Made by a program: the position numbers and the translations under genes. DNA of 64,000 bases, from assembly GCF_012847295.1 (NCBI RefSeq), contig NZ_JABBDY010000002.1, positions 186,001-250,000 of the forward strand, given 5' to 3'. The DNA comes from Microbacterium sp. MF43. GTDB taxonomy: Bacteria; Actinomycetota; Actinomycetes; Actinomycetales; Microbacteriaceae. Below, one piece after another: positions 51,733-60,102 of the stretch. The notes under the pieces were generated by a model, which saw only the letters and a program-made list of their open reading frames with translations, ran no database searches and was not told the origin of the DNA. The first letter of the stretch is position 1, and each line of letters starts with the position of its first letter.

Positions 51733-53334
51733 TCAGCTGGAGAAGCGGTTCTGCATGGCCTCCAGGCTCTTCACGTTCGCCTTGCCGTGCGACTTGCCGG
51801 GTGCCGACACACCGTTCACGGTGGACGTGTCGAACGCGAACGTCATGATCGCCGCCGCGACCGCGTCGGAGTTCACGTCGAGCGCCCACAAGTTGATGTT
51901 GCCCACGAGGTCGTAGTACTCCTCGAGAGCGGCATACAGCGCATCGTCGTGACCTTCACCGGTGAGGTTGTCGCACGGCTCGTGGTAGCAGGGGTCGAGC
52001 TGCGCGGCGGGCACGCCGCCCCACACAGCCGCTTCCGCCGCGGTCTTGGGAGCCTCGGCTCCGGTGAAGAGGCCGCCGGCGGGAACGCCCACCGCGATGA
52101 ACGGACCGTAGTCCGAGCGCCCCGAGAACTCCGTGCCCTTGTACGGCTCGCCGACGCTGTCGTAGAACGACTCGAAGACGTCCTCGATCTGAGCCGAGCC
52201 CTCCGGCACCACGACCGGCGCGGTGAAGTCGGACTCGTCGCCGTCGTAGATGCCGAACGTGTAGTTCGGCGACGCGATCATGTCGAAGTTGAGGTACAGC
52301 GCGATGTCGCCGATCTCCTCGTCGGTCAGGCTCGCGACGTAGTGCTCCGACCCGAGCAGCCCGCTCTCCTCAGCACCCCACCACGCGAAGCGCACGGTGT
52401 TGTTGGGCTTGGTCTTCGACATCTGGATCGCCGTCTCCAGCAGCGCTGCGCTGCCCGAGCCGTTGTCGTTGATGCCCGCGCCGTCCTGAACGCTGTCGAG
52501 GTGCGCGCCGGCCATCACGGTGTTGTCGTCATTGCCCGCGGATGTCTCGGCCAGCACGTTCCACGCGGTGCGCACGTCGGCGTCGTACGACACCGTCACG
52601 CGAACAGTCGAGTTCGGCGTCGAAGCCAGGTCGACACCGGTCGCGTACGTGGCGAACACGGCCGGGATGGTGAGTCCGGTCGCGTCTCCGATCATGTTGA
52701 TCAGACCGGTGCGGCCGGGCTGGCCCTCGTTCATCACGATGACGGCCGAGGCGCCCGCCGCCTGCGCGTTGAGCACCTTGACGGCGAAGCCGCACGTGCC
52801 GCGCTGCACCAGTGCGACGCTGCCTGCCGGCATGCCGGCGAAGTCCGCCGCCTCACAGCCGCTGTTGCTCGAGTTGGCCGGACCCGCAGGGTTCAGCACG
52901 AGGTCGACCGGGTACAGCGCTCCGGTCGCCGTGCCCTCGGGACTGCCGGAGTCGAAGGTGTTGCGCGTGAACTCGTCCTCGTCGGCGAAGACGCGAGGGT
53001 TCGGGCTGATGCGGATGAGTTCGTTGTTCTCGTCGAAGTAGTCGAACTCGAAAGCCTGCACCGTCGGCGTGTAACCGGCGGCTTCGAGCTCCGCGACGAC
53101 GTAGTCGACGGATGCCTCGTACCCCGGCCGCCCGGCGGCACGGTCTCCGTACTGGTCGGCGATGTCCTGGAACGCCTCGAGGTGCTCCATGACCCCTTCC
53201 AGCGTCACGGCTTTGGTGATCTTCTTCACCGAATTGTTGTTCGGCGCCGCGTATGCGGGACTCGCGAAAGCGACCGACGCGCTCAAGGCGGCGATGGTGG
53301 CCACCGCCCAGACGCGCCTGTTGTTGATCGGCAT
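51733..53334 (-). CDS. Secreted M28 family aminopeptidase with PA domain
   Basis: 533 residues. Signal peptide ending AFASPAYA (cleavage about residue 29). A PA domain is inserted (from AGMPAGSVALVQRGTCGF). The M28 zinc residues are present: His in AGAHLDSV, Asp in GINDNGSG, Glu-Glu in WGAEESGLLGS, Asp in NFDMIA and His in PCYHEPC. Similar to Streptomyces griseus aminopeptidase. It removes N-terminal hydrophobic residues from peptides outside the cell. Start chosen at MPINNRR, preceded by AAAGGGC. Confidence 0.93.
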   Translation of the reverse strand: MPINNRRVWAVATIAALSASVAFASPAYAAPNNNSVKKITKAVTLEGVMEHLEAFQDIADQYGDRAAGRPGYEASVDYVVAELEAAGYTPTVQAFEFDYFDENNELIRISPNPRVFADEDEFTRNTFDSGSPEGTATGALYPVDLVLNPAGPANSSNSGCEAADFAGMPAGSVALVQRGTCGFAVKVLNAQAAGASAVIVMNEGQPGRTGLINMIGDATGLTIPAVFATYATGVDLASTPNSTVRVTVSYDADVRTAWNVLAETSAGNDDNTVMAGAHLDSVQDGAGINDNGSGSAALLETAIQMSKTKPNNTVRFAWWGAEESGLLGSEHYVASLTDEEIGDIALYLNFDMIASPNYTFGIYDGDESDFTAPVVVPEGSAQIEDVFESFYDSVGEPYKGTEFSGRSDYGPFIAVGVPAGGLFTGAEAPKTAAEAAVWGGVPAAQLDPCYHEPCDNLTGEGHDDALYAALEEYYDLVGNINLWALDVNSDAVAAAIMTFAFDTSTVNGVSAPGKSHGKANVKSLEAMQNRFSS

Positions 53335-53471
53335 GGTGCTGCCCTTTCTGCCGACGACCCCTTTGGCATCGGCTTCCTGCGGGCAGACTGGCACAGCGTC
53401 GCGGCGAGTACTAGCCCCTCCGCCGACAGCGCGTTCGCAGGGGTGGGATGCCGCGGCATCCCACCCTCGGA

Positions 53472-53792
53472 TCACTCGTGACCGACGAGCTTGAGTCCGA
53501 CGACGCAGCCGACCAGGCCGAGGATCAGCAGCATCTTCACGATGGAGAAGGATTCGTCACCGGTGATCATCGCGTACGCAACCGTGAGGGATGCGCCGAT
53601 GCCGACCCAGACCGCGTACGCGGTGCCGGTCGAGATGTCGCGCATCGCCCACGCGAGGCCGCCCATGCTGAGCACGAGCCCGACGCCGAAGACGACGGCC
53701 GGCCAGAGTTTCGTGAACCCCTCGCTCTTGCCGAGCGCCGTGGCCCAGACCGCTTCGAGGATGCCCGAGAGGATGAGGATGACCCACGCCAT
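53472..53792 (-). CDS. gdx: SMR-family guanidinium exporter
   Basis: 106 residues, four spans. The signature GTAYAVWVGIGA and the N-terminal essential Glu (ILEAVWATALGKSEGF) place it in the SugE/Gdx branch, not EmrE. Gdx proteins exchange guanidinium for protons as antiparallel dimers. The riboswitch just upstream supports guanidine export as its task. AGGAG lies seven bases before the ATG. Confidence 0.93.
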   Translation of the reverse strand: MAWVILILSGILEAVWATALGKSEGFTKLWPAVVFGVGLVLSMGGLAWAMRDISTGTAYAVWVGIGASLTVAYAMITGDESFSIVKMLLILGLVGCVVGLKLVGHE

Positions 53793-53804
53793 GACTGTGC
53801 TCCT

Positions 53805-53847
53805 GGCCAGTCTTGTCGCTTACCGGGTACTGATCCGTCGTCCGGGG
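53805..53847 (-). ncRNA. Guanidine-III riboswitch (ykkC-III) upstream of gdx
   Basis: On the minus strand, CCGGACGA begins the element, GTACCCGGT follows, then GACAAGAC, the conserved blocks of this small pseudoknot. Stem P1 is CCGG with the later CCGG; the second stem is TCAGT with ACTGG (one G-T pair). The 3' strand of the second stem ends just before the AGGAG ribosome binding site of gdx, so guanidine binding can free the site and switch translation on. Confidence 0.88.
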
Positions 53848-53911
53848 ATCCGGTCGGGATCCGCCATCCACGGTAGCCGACCTCCCTGCGCACCCCCTGT
53901 GCACCTCGGGG

Positions 53912-54796
53912 TCAGACGAGGAAGAGCCAGTCGAGCACGCCCGGGTTGTGCGCATGCACCAGCACGAGGAAGACGACCGCGTCGAAGAGGAGGTGCACCG
54001 TCACGACATACGCGAGCGAGCGGGTGCGCATGAAGATGAAGCCCATGAGGAAGGCGAAGGGGATCGTGAGCACCGGCCCCCACGCCTGATACCCGAGCTC
54101 CCACAGGAACGACACGAACACGATGCTCTGCAGGACGTTGGCCTGCCAGAACGGGAAGTGGCGGCGCAGCAGCGCGAAGCACGTGCAGATGAAGAAGAGC
54201 TCGTCCCAGATGCCGACCGCCCCCACGCCGACGAAGAGCCGCGCGATGAGATCCGGGGTGTCGACCACCGGCCAGTTGAGGTACACGCCCGACGTGATGA
54301 AGTAGAACGGCAGGATCAGCCACCCCAGCACCAGCACCGCCGCCAGCCACGACCACTGGAAGGCGGTCCATCGGCCGCCCCCGCGCCACGGGAAGCGGAT
54401 CGCGTGATCGCGGTACACCCATCGCGAGATCGCGTACGGCACCGCCACCGCGCCGCCGAGCGCGACGGCGAACCGCAGGATCGCCACGTTGTCGAGCTCG
54501 GCCTTGAGCGGGATGGCGCTGACGATCAGCAGACCGATCGCGATGAGCGACAGATCGCGCAGGATCGACGGCCGCCGCGGCGACCCCGGTTCTTCCTCGG
54601 CGCCGGCGGGGGAGGCATCCGCCCGCTCCACGACGAGCGCGAGCACCAGCCCCACGGCCAGCAGCACCCAGCCGAGCCACGCCACCCGCACCACGAAGAA
54701 CGCCGGCGCGGCCAGGCACACCACGAACGCGGGAGCCAGGCGCCACGACCACGCGGGCAGCGTCGTGACGGGCGCGGCGGCGGGATGGGCGGGCAT
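53912..54796 (-). CDS. CPBP-family intramembrane metalloprotease-like protein
   Basis: 294 residues, about eight spans. The C-terminal half has the CPBP (Abi/CAAX protease) plan: DELFFICTCFALLRR, then FVSFLWELGYQAWG, then VTVHLLFDAVVF. The first motif is WDELFF rather than EExxxR, with Arg further on, so catalytic competence is uncertain. N-terminal cytoplasmic loop is acidic. It lies between gdx and an MFS gene; no functional tie is apparent. Confidence 0.75.
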   Translation of the reverse strand: MPAHPAAAPVTTLPAWSWRLAPAFVVCLAAPAFFVVRVAWLGWVLLAVGLVLALVVERADASPAGAEEEPGSPRRPSILRDLSLIAIGLLIVSAIPLKAELDNVAILRFAVALGGAVAVPYAISRWVYRDHAIRFPWRGGGRWTAFQWSWLAAVLVLGWLILPFYFITSGVYLNWPVVDTPDLIARLFVGVGAVGIWDELFFICTCFALLRRHFPFWQANVLQSIVFVSFLWELGYQAWGPVLTIPFAFLMGFIFMRTRSLAYVVTVHLLFDAVVFLVLVHAHNPGVLDWLFLV

Positions 54797-54807
54797 GGGT
54801 CTCCGGT

Positions 54808-56130
54808 TCAGTGGTCGAGCGGGTGCGCCATCTCATCCTGCGGCATGCGGGCCACCACATAGGCGATCGCACCGAGGAAGAGCGGGATGACGCCCGCCGC
54901 GATGAAGATGGCCTCGACGGGGACGACTTCGGCGAGCGGGCCGGCGAGCGCCATCGACAGCGGCATGAGGGCGAGCGAGACGAAGAAGTCCAGACTCGAC
55001 ACGCGACCGAGCATGTGCGTGGGCACGCGCCGCTGCAGGAGCGTTCCCCAGATCACGTTGCCGTAGCTGAAGCCGAACCCGACGAGGAACAGGCACACCG
55101 CCATGAGCCAGTACTCGTGGGTGATGCCGACGATCGCGAAGGGCAGCGTGCTCACGCCCCACACGCCCATCATCGCGGTGAGGTAGCGCCGGGGCAGCTT
55201 CATCGACGACACGAAGATCGAGCCCGCCACTCCCCCGATCCCGTAGATGGCGAGGAGGAAGCCGAACAGCCGCGGGTCCTCGCCGACGCGGTCCCGCGTG
55301 ACGAACGGCAGCAGCACCTCCTCGGGTCCGACGAAGACCAGCACCCAGCCCGTCGCGAACAGGAGCGTCCACAGCAGCCACGGCGTGCGGACGGTGAAAC
55401 CCACCGCCTCCTTCAGGTCGTGGAACACCCCGCGTACGCCCTCCGGCGCCTCGCGGACCTGTCCGGCGGCGGCCTCGGGCTCGGGCCGCACGAACAGCAG
55501 CAGCACGAGCGCGACCGCGTGCGCCGCGACGACGCCCCACGCGGCGTGGGCCGGCGCGAGGACCGCCGCCACGATGATGCCCGCAGCGGCGGGTCCGGCC
55601 GCCTGTTGAAGAGCGGGCCGGATCGCCCCCTCGAGACCGTTGGCCGCGAGCAGCTGAGCGGGCGGGAGGATGCGCGGCAGGATCGCGCTGTACGCGGGGA
55701 AGAAGAACCCGGCGCCCGCACCGAGGAGGAAGGCGACGATCGTCAGGTGCGGGATCGTGACGACTCCCAGCACGCCCGCGACCGCGACCGACGTGATCGC
55801 GAGCAGGTTGACGAGTTCGACGATCCGCAGCAGCAGCCGCCGGGCGATCCGGTCGGCGGCGATGCCGCCCGGGATCGCGCACAGCAGCAGTCCGACCGCG
55901 TTGGCGGCGGCCACGACCGACAGGTCGACGGGCCCTCCGCCGGCGCCGATCACCGTGTAGACCATCACGACGGCCCACATGCCTGCGCCGAAGATCGACA
56001 GCACCACCGCCCCGAACAGCATGCGGAAGTCGCGATGACCCAGCGGGCGCACGAAACGCCACGGGTCCCGCGCGCCGGGCGCCTGCTCCGCCCCGGGGGC
56101 GGTCACCGGCTCGCGCTGCTCGCCGCTCAT
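54808..56130 (-). CDS. MFS transporter
   Basis: 440 residues, twelve spans. N-terminal DPWRFVRPLGHRDFRMLF, and the loop motif GGIAADRIARRLLL is the MFS A-motif between spans two and three. Resembles tetracycline/macrolide-type exporters (MFS_3). Substrate unknown. ATG overlaps the trmB stop (ATGA), so the two are co-transcribed, an arrangement without an obvious functional link. Confidence 0.88.
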   Translation of the reverse strand: MSGEQREPVTAPGAEQAPGARDPWRFVRPLGHRDFRMLFGAVVLSIFGAGMWAVVMVYTVIGAGGGPVDLSVVAAANAVGLLLCAIPGGIAADRIARRLLLRIVELVNLLAITSVAVAGVLGVVTIPHLTIVAFLLGAGAGFFFPAYSAILPRILPPAQLLAANGLEGAIRPALQQAAGPAAAGIIVAAVLAPAHAAWGVVAAHAVALVLLLFVRPEPEAAAGQVREAPEGVRGVFHDLKEAVGFTVRTPWLLWTLLFATGWVLVFVGPEEVLLPFVTRDRVGEDPRLFGFLLAIYGIGGVAGSIFVSSMKLPRRYLTAMMGVWGVSTLPFAIVGITHEYWLMAVCLFLVGFGFSYGNVIWGTLLQRRVPTHMLGRVSSLDFFVSLALMPLSMALAGPLAEVVPVEAIFIAAGVIPLFLGAIAYVVARMPQDEMAHPLDH

Positions 56131-56876
56131 CGCCTCGGGACGCGCGCGTACGCCAGATCGCGGATCTCTCGTCCGACTCGCGCGCCCTTGCGCTCGAACG
56201 CCGTGAGCACGCGCCCGTCGAACCGGGGCGCCCACTCCCCCTCGAACGCCGGCGCGAAGTCCGGAGCCTCCGCCATGACGTCGCGCATCTGGCGCGCGTA
56301 GTCCTCCCAGTCGGTCGCGAGCCGCAGCATCCCGCCGTCCGTCAGCGCCCGCGCGGCGAGCGCCGCGAACTCCGGCGTCACGAGCCGGCGTTTCGTGTGC
56401 TTCTTCTTGTGCCACGGGTCGGGGAAGAACACCCAGAGTTCGGAGACGGATGCCTCGGGCAGGAGGTGCTCGAGCACCTCGGGCGCGTTCGCCTCGACGA
56501 GCCGCAGATTGCGCGCGCCCGCCTTGTCGGCATCGAGCATGGTGCGGGCGAGCCCGGCCTTGAAGACCTCGATGGCGAGGAAGTCGGTGTCGGGGCGGGA
56601 TGCCGCGGCATGCACGATCGCGTGGCCCTGACCCGACCCGATCTCGACGATGAGCGGGGCCTCGCGCCCCCAGACCTCCGCGGGCCGGATGGCCGAGCCC
56701 GGGCGGACGCTCGTCGACGCGATCGCACGGGGCGACTCGATCACGTACCGCGGCGAGAGCTCCTCCCACGCGCGCTCCTGCGCCTCGGACATGCGACCGC
56801 TCCGCCGCACGAACGACACCGGCCGGTCGCGGAAGGTGCGTGCGGGAGTCTCGGCGGGGGGAACGGGGTCGGACAC
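56127..56876 (-). CDS. trmB: tRNA (guanine-N7-)-methyltransferase
   Basis: 249 residues. AdoMet motif VEIGSGQGHAI, TrmB-specific FFPDPWHKKKHTKRR, and LATDWEDYARQM are visible. It forms m7G46 in tRNA variable loops. The start is GTG with a TAGCCT -10 box exactly six bases upstream, so leaderless; the intervening GGAGGG is too close to act as a ribosome binding site. First gene of a two-gene unit with the MFS transporter. Confidence 0.95.
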   Translation of the reverse strand: MSDPVPPAETPARTFRDRPVSFVRRSGRMSEAQERAWEELSPRYVIESPRAIASTSVRPGSAIRPAEVWGREAPLIVEIGSGQGHAIVHAAASRPDTDFLAIEVFKAGLARTMLDADKAGARNLRLVEANAPEVLEHLLPEASVSELWVFFPDPWHKKKHTKRRLVTPEFAALAARALTDGGMLRLATDWEDYARQMRDVMAEAPDFAPAFEGEWAPRFDGRVLTAFERKGARVGREIRDLAYARVPRR

Positions 56877-56882
56877 CCCTCC

Positions 56883-56888
56883 AGGCTA
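56883..56888 (-). promoter_or_regulatory. -10 box, leaderless promoter of trmB
   Basis: TAGCCT, six bases (GGAGGG), then the GTG at 56876. It overlaps the 3' end of the upstream 142-residue gene. Confidence 0.5.
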
Positions 56889-57314
56889 CCCAGGCCCGCC
56901 GACGGCATCCTCTCCGCGCCGACCCCGCCACACGGCCTCGCCCGCGACGAACACGACATCGGAGGTCCCGTCGACGGGCACCGCCCAGGCGCGGCGGTCG
57001 AGCGCGCCATCGAAGGACAGGTAGGGATCCCCGGCGGCCTCGCCGGGCGCGAGCGCCTCGGCGGCGCGCTCGCGCACCGCGGCCGGGTCGAGCCACGCGC
57101 GCGCGTCCTGCGGCGTCCCGAACCTCGACGTGCGCCGGTGGGCGAGGTCGGGCATCAGCTCGACGAAGCCGAGGAGCCGGTTCCCCGACACCTGCGGCAC
57201 GAACCATGCCGCGAGCTCCCCGCTTGCGTCGCGGATGCCGATCGGGTCGCCGAGCAGAGCCGGGTCGTCCGCGAACTCCCCGGCTCTGCTGCGCACCTGT
57301 GCGAGATCTGCCAT
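56886..57314 (-). CDS. Hypothetical protein, 142 residues
   Basis: No family recognised. The first 55 residues (ADLAQVRSRAGEFADDPALL, then PIGIRDASGELAAWFVPQVSG) suggest a small sensory or inhibitor-like beta domain. The stop overlaps the trmB promoter box. It follows the papain-like gene by two bases and is probably co-transcribed with it. GELAAWFVPQ resembles propeptide-like segments, which would fit a protease inhibitor, but this is guesswork. Confidence 0.6.
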   Translation of the reverse strand: MADLAQVRSRAGEFADDPALLGDPIGIRDASGELAAWFVPQVSGNRLLGFVELMPDLAHRRTSRFGTPQDARAWLDPAAVRERAAEALAPGEAAGDPYLSFDGALDRRAWAVPVDGTSDVVFVAGEAVWRGRRGEDAVGGPG

Positions 57315-57316
57315 GA

Positions 57317-58492
57317 CTAGATCTTGGTCACCTCGGCCGTGTAGGCGTACTGGTACGTCTGCGTGGCGAAGTTCTCCCACCGGGTGATCACGCCGGCGTT
57401 CGGCGGCCAGGGGTCATAGACCAGCAGCCCCCGGTTGGACCCGCCGAACAGCACCGGGATCCGCGTCTCGGTGAAGCCGGCGACGGTCCGGGAGTGCCCC
57501 GGCACGAAGCTGATGAGCGGCCGGTTGGCGCGGATCTCGTTGCGGAACGTCGCGAACGTGGGATTCGTGATCATCGTCACGTCCAGTCCGTTGCCGGTGA
57601 GCGCCTCCAGTGCCGTGACGACGTGCGCCACCTGGCTGTAGGGAAGACCGTTCGGATTCGACTTCGTGCCGAGGCCGAGCTCTTCGGCCAGCCGGTCCTG
57701 CGTGTACTCGTAGCGGTAGAAGTCGAGCAGCATCTGGGAGCTCGCCCCCACGCACCACACGTTGGTCTCCTGCCCCCGCAGCTCGTAGCAGGGGGTGTGG
57801 TGGCTGGTCCGCAGCGAGTAGCGGATCTCGCGCGTCTCGACGAGCTGGAAAACCAGGATGTCGCGCCACACATCGGGATCGATCTCGTACACGCGGCGCG
57901 GGATCTTGAGCTCGCCGATGCTGCGCAGCCGCTCGTGGAACCGCTTGGCCCGCGAACGTCGCTGCGTCGCCGGAAGCTCTTCGATGAGACTCCACCGCTC
58001 GAAGTTCTCCGGCTCGAGCGGCGTGCGCTCCTTGCTCTGCGCACCCGCCGGCGGCACCGGCTCCCACGTGAAGAGCTCCAGCAGCGCGATCTCCTCCCCG
58101 CCGCGGAGGAACTGCACTCCCAGCTTCGGATAGCTGTAGGCGACGAATCGCGCCTCGTCGGCGCCGTCGACCTCGTACCCTCGGCGTCGCGCGACCTCGC
58201 GCGCCTCGCCCGTGAGCGCATCCGGGTTCCAGATCATCCCGTCTGCGTACGCGATCAGGACGTCGCCCATCACCGGATCCGCAGCCACGTCGGCCGCGCC
58301 CAGCTGCTCGCGCCCGCGCTCGACCGGGAGCCGATGGAAGAGCACCGCCCCCGTGATGTCGTACACGGGCGTCGCCTGAGCCGACACCTCCGCTCCGACC
58401 AGGCGCTCCTTGGGGAAGACCCCGGCGAGCGCCAGCGCGTTGAGCTCGACTCCGGCGAGCATGCGCGCGTCTTTCGATTCGATCTCGGCCAT
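57317..58492 (-). CDS. Papain-like cysteine peptidase family protein
   Basis: 391 residues. The C-terminal ~170 residues have a papain-like centre: Cys in VWCVGASSQMLLDFY, His in PGHSRTVAGF and Asp in VYDPWPPNAG, as in peptidase C39/papain-like families. The N-terminal ~220 residues are a separate domain with VFPKERLVGAEV and YSYPKLGVQFLRGG. No signal peptide. Start chosen at ATG with GGAGG eight bases upstream; a GTG three codons earlier overlaps that site. The next gene, 142 residues, might regulate it. Confidence 0.7.
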   Translation of the reverse strand: MAEIESKDARMLAGVELNALALAGVFPKERLVGAEVSAQATPVYDITGAVLFHRLPVERGREQLGAADVAADPVMGDVLIAYADGMIWNPDALTGEAREVARRRGYEVDGADEARFVAYSYPKLGVQFLRGGEEIALLELFTWEPVPPAGAQSKERTPLEPENFERWSLIEELPATQRRSRAKRFHERLRSIGELKIPRRVYEIDPDVWRDILVFQLVETREIRYSLRTSHHTPCYELRGQETNVWCVGASSQMLLDFYRYEYTQDRLAEELGLGTKSNPNGLPYSQVAHVVTALEALTGNGLDVTMITNPTFATFRNEIRANRPLISFVPGHSRTVAGFTETRIPVLFGGSNRGLLVYDPWPPNAGVITRWENFATQTYQYAYTAEVTKI

Positions 58493-58581
58493 GACGGCCA
58501 CCTCCTCGGTAGACAGGCGAGCCCCGCGCTCGCCCCCTCCTCAAGGAGTGCCCGGCGGCCCCTCGCGATACATTCCGGTGG

Positions 58582-60102
58582 TCAGGCGGGGCGCGGGATC
58601 GAGTCCGGGTCCCGGGCGGGTCTCGGGATGTGCAAGCCGGCGGGCACCGCCGCATCGATCGCAGCAACGGCGTCGCCCGGCATCCCGTCGTAGAGGGTGG
58701 GCTCGATGAGGATCTGGAACCCGTCTGCACCGACGATCCGTCGCGCGCCGTCGGGCCAGGCCTCGAGGGCCTCGGCCTCGTCGAAGAGCACCGTCACGAA
58801 CCCCTCCGGCTCGCGCATCATCACCCCGCGGTCGCCGATGACGAGGGCCGCCTCATCCTGCCCGCGGCGGCTATAGGCTCGGCCGTCGACCTCCGCCTGC
58901 GACCAGGCCGGCCGCGCGGTGAAGCCCGCCCAGTCGAGGCTCCCCTCGGGGATCTGCGCGAGTGCTGCCTGCGAGAACTGCTGCGCCTGGTCGATGACGT
59001 CCGACGCCGTGACCGAGGCGAACTCCTCGGCCAGGCGCTCGGGGCCGCGGCTGTCGATCCCGGCAGCGAGTTTGAACGCCGTCGACGGCAGCAGGCGCGC
59101 CCCGAGCGACGAGGCTCCCCTCAGCTCCTCGACGGAGGCCTGCGCCGCCTGAAGGTCGGATCCGTCGACCCTCCCGACGCGCAGGGCGGCCAGGAGGTCG
59201 ACGACCTCTCCCACGACGGCAGCCTGCTTCTCGGGCAGCGCGTCGGCGAACAGCGTCAGGCGCGCGTGGCTGGCGTCGAGCCGCTCCCAGTCGCACCGCG
59301 CCTCGTACGAGAGGCCGTTCTCCTGCCGGAGGACCCGGAAGAGGGCGCGGGAGAGCACCTGCGAGAACACGAGACTCGCGGCGGTGGCGGGCACGATCGC
59401 CTCGAGGAGCAGGCCGCCCGGTGCACCGCGGAAGAACGCCGGCGTCTCGGTCAGCAGGTCCGCGGGTTCGGGAACCGGCCACGCGCGCCCTTGCGGGAGA
59501 CGCAGATCGAGCCCGTCCGGCAACTCGTCGACGGTGATCCAGGCGACCGCGTTCTCGGCGGTGAACCGCTCGGCCACCCAGCCCGAGACATCGTCGGCGG
59601 TGATCGCGGGCAGACCGAATCCCTCGTATCCGCCGAGGCCCGGGCCTCGAGCGCCGTACCGCTCGAGCCGCATGCGCTCGGCGAGACCGGAGCCGCGGCG
59701 CGCCGCTTCGGTCTCGAGGACGCCCTTCTCGACCTCCGCGCGATCCAGCGGCAGCGAGCGCAGCGCGGCGCAGACGTCGTTGAAAAACTGCACGACCTTC
59801 TCGGGCGACCCCGTCGCGTGGAAGTGCGTCGAGAACTCGTCGGTCGTCCCGTTGTGGTGGATGTCGCCGGGGTTCCTTCCGAAGAGCGCCAGATGCTCCA
59901 CGAGGTGGGTGATGCCGCTGCGGGCGAGCTGCTCGTCGGCCCATCCCACACGGAACACGATGCCCGCGGCGACCTGGTCCCCCTCGCCGGGAGCCGTGAG
60001 CACCCGGACCCCGTCGACGACGGCGCCGGCGACCAGACCGTCCAGGTCGCGGATGGCGTCGAAGCCGCCGCTCCTCTCCTCGCGCCCGCCCGCCTCACTC
60101 AT
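58582..60102 (-). CDS. M16 (pitrilysin/insulinase-like) peptidase homologue
   Basis: 506 residues. The M16 zinc site HLVEHL (inverted HxxEH) lies near residue 66, with the downstream Glu in VEKGVLETEAARR. A second domain (about 220-400, ALFRVLRQENGLSYEARCDW) has the R/Y-type C-lobe of M16 enzymes without a second zinc motif. Cytoplasmic. The start overlaps the 3' end of the upstream helical-repeat gene by eight bases, so the two are coupled. Substrate peptide unknown. Confidence 0.83.
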   Translation of the reverse strand: MSEAGGREERSGGFDAIRDLDGLVAGAVVDGVRVLTAPGEGDQVAAGIVFRVGWADEQLARSGITHLVEHLALFGRNPGDIHHNGTTDEFSTHFHATGSPEKVVQFFNDVCAALRSLPLDRAEVEKGVLETEAARRGSGLAERMRLERYGARGPGLGGYEGFGLPAITADDVSGWVAERFTAENAVAWITVDELPDGLDLRLPQGRAWPVPEPADLLTETPAFFRGAPGGLLLEAIVPATAASLVFSQVLSRALFRVLRQENGLSYEARCDWERLDASHARLTLFADALPEKQAAVVGEVVDLLAALRVGRVDGSDLQAAQASVEELRGASSLGARLLPSTAFKLAAGIDSRGPERLAEEFASVTASDVIDQAQQFSQAALAQIPEGSLDWAGFTARPAWSQAEVDGRAYSRRGQDEAALVIGDRGVMMREPEGFVTVLFDEAEALEAWPDGARRIVGADGFQILIEPTLYDGMPGDAVAAIDAAVPAGLHIPRPARDPDSIPRPA

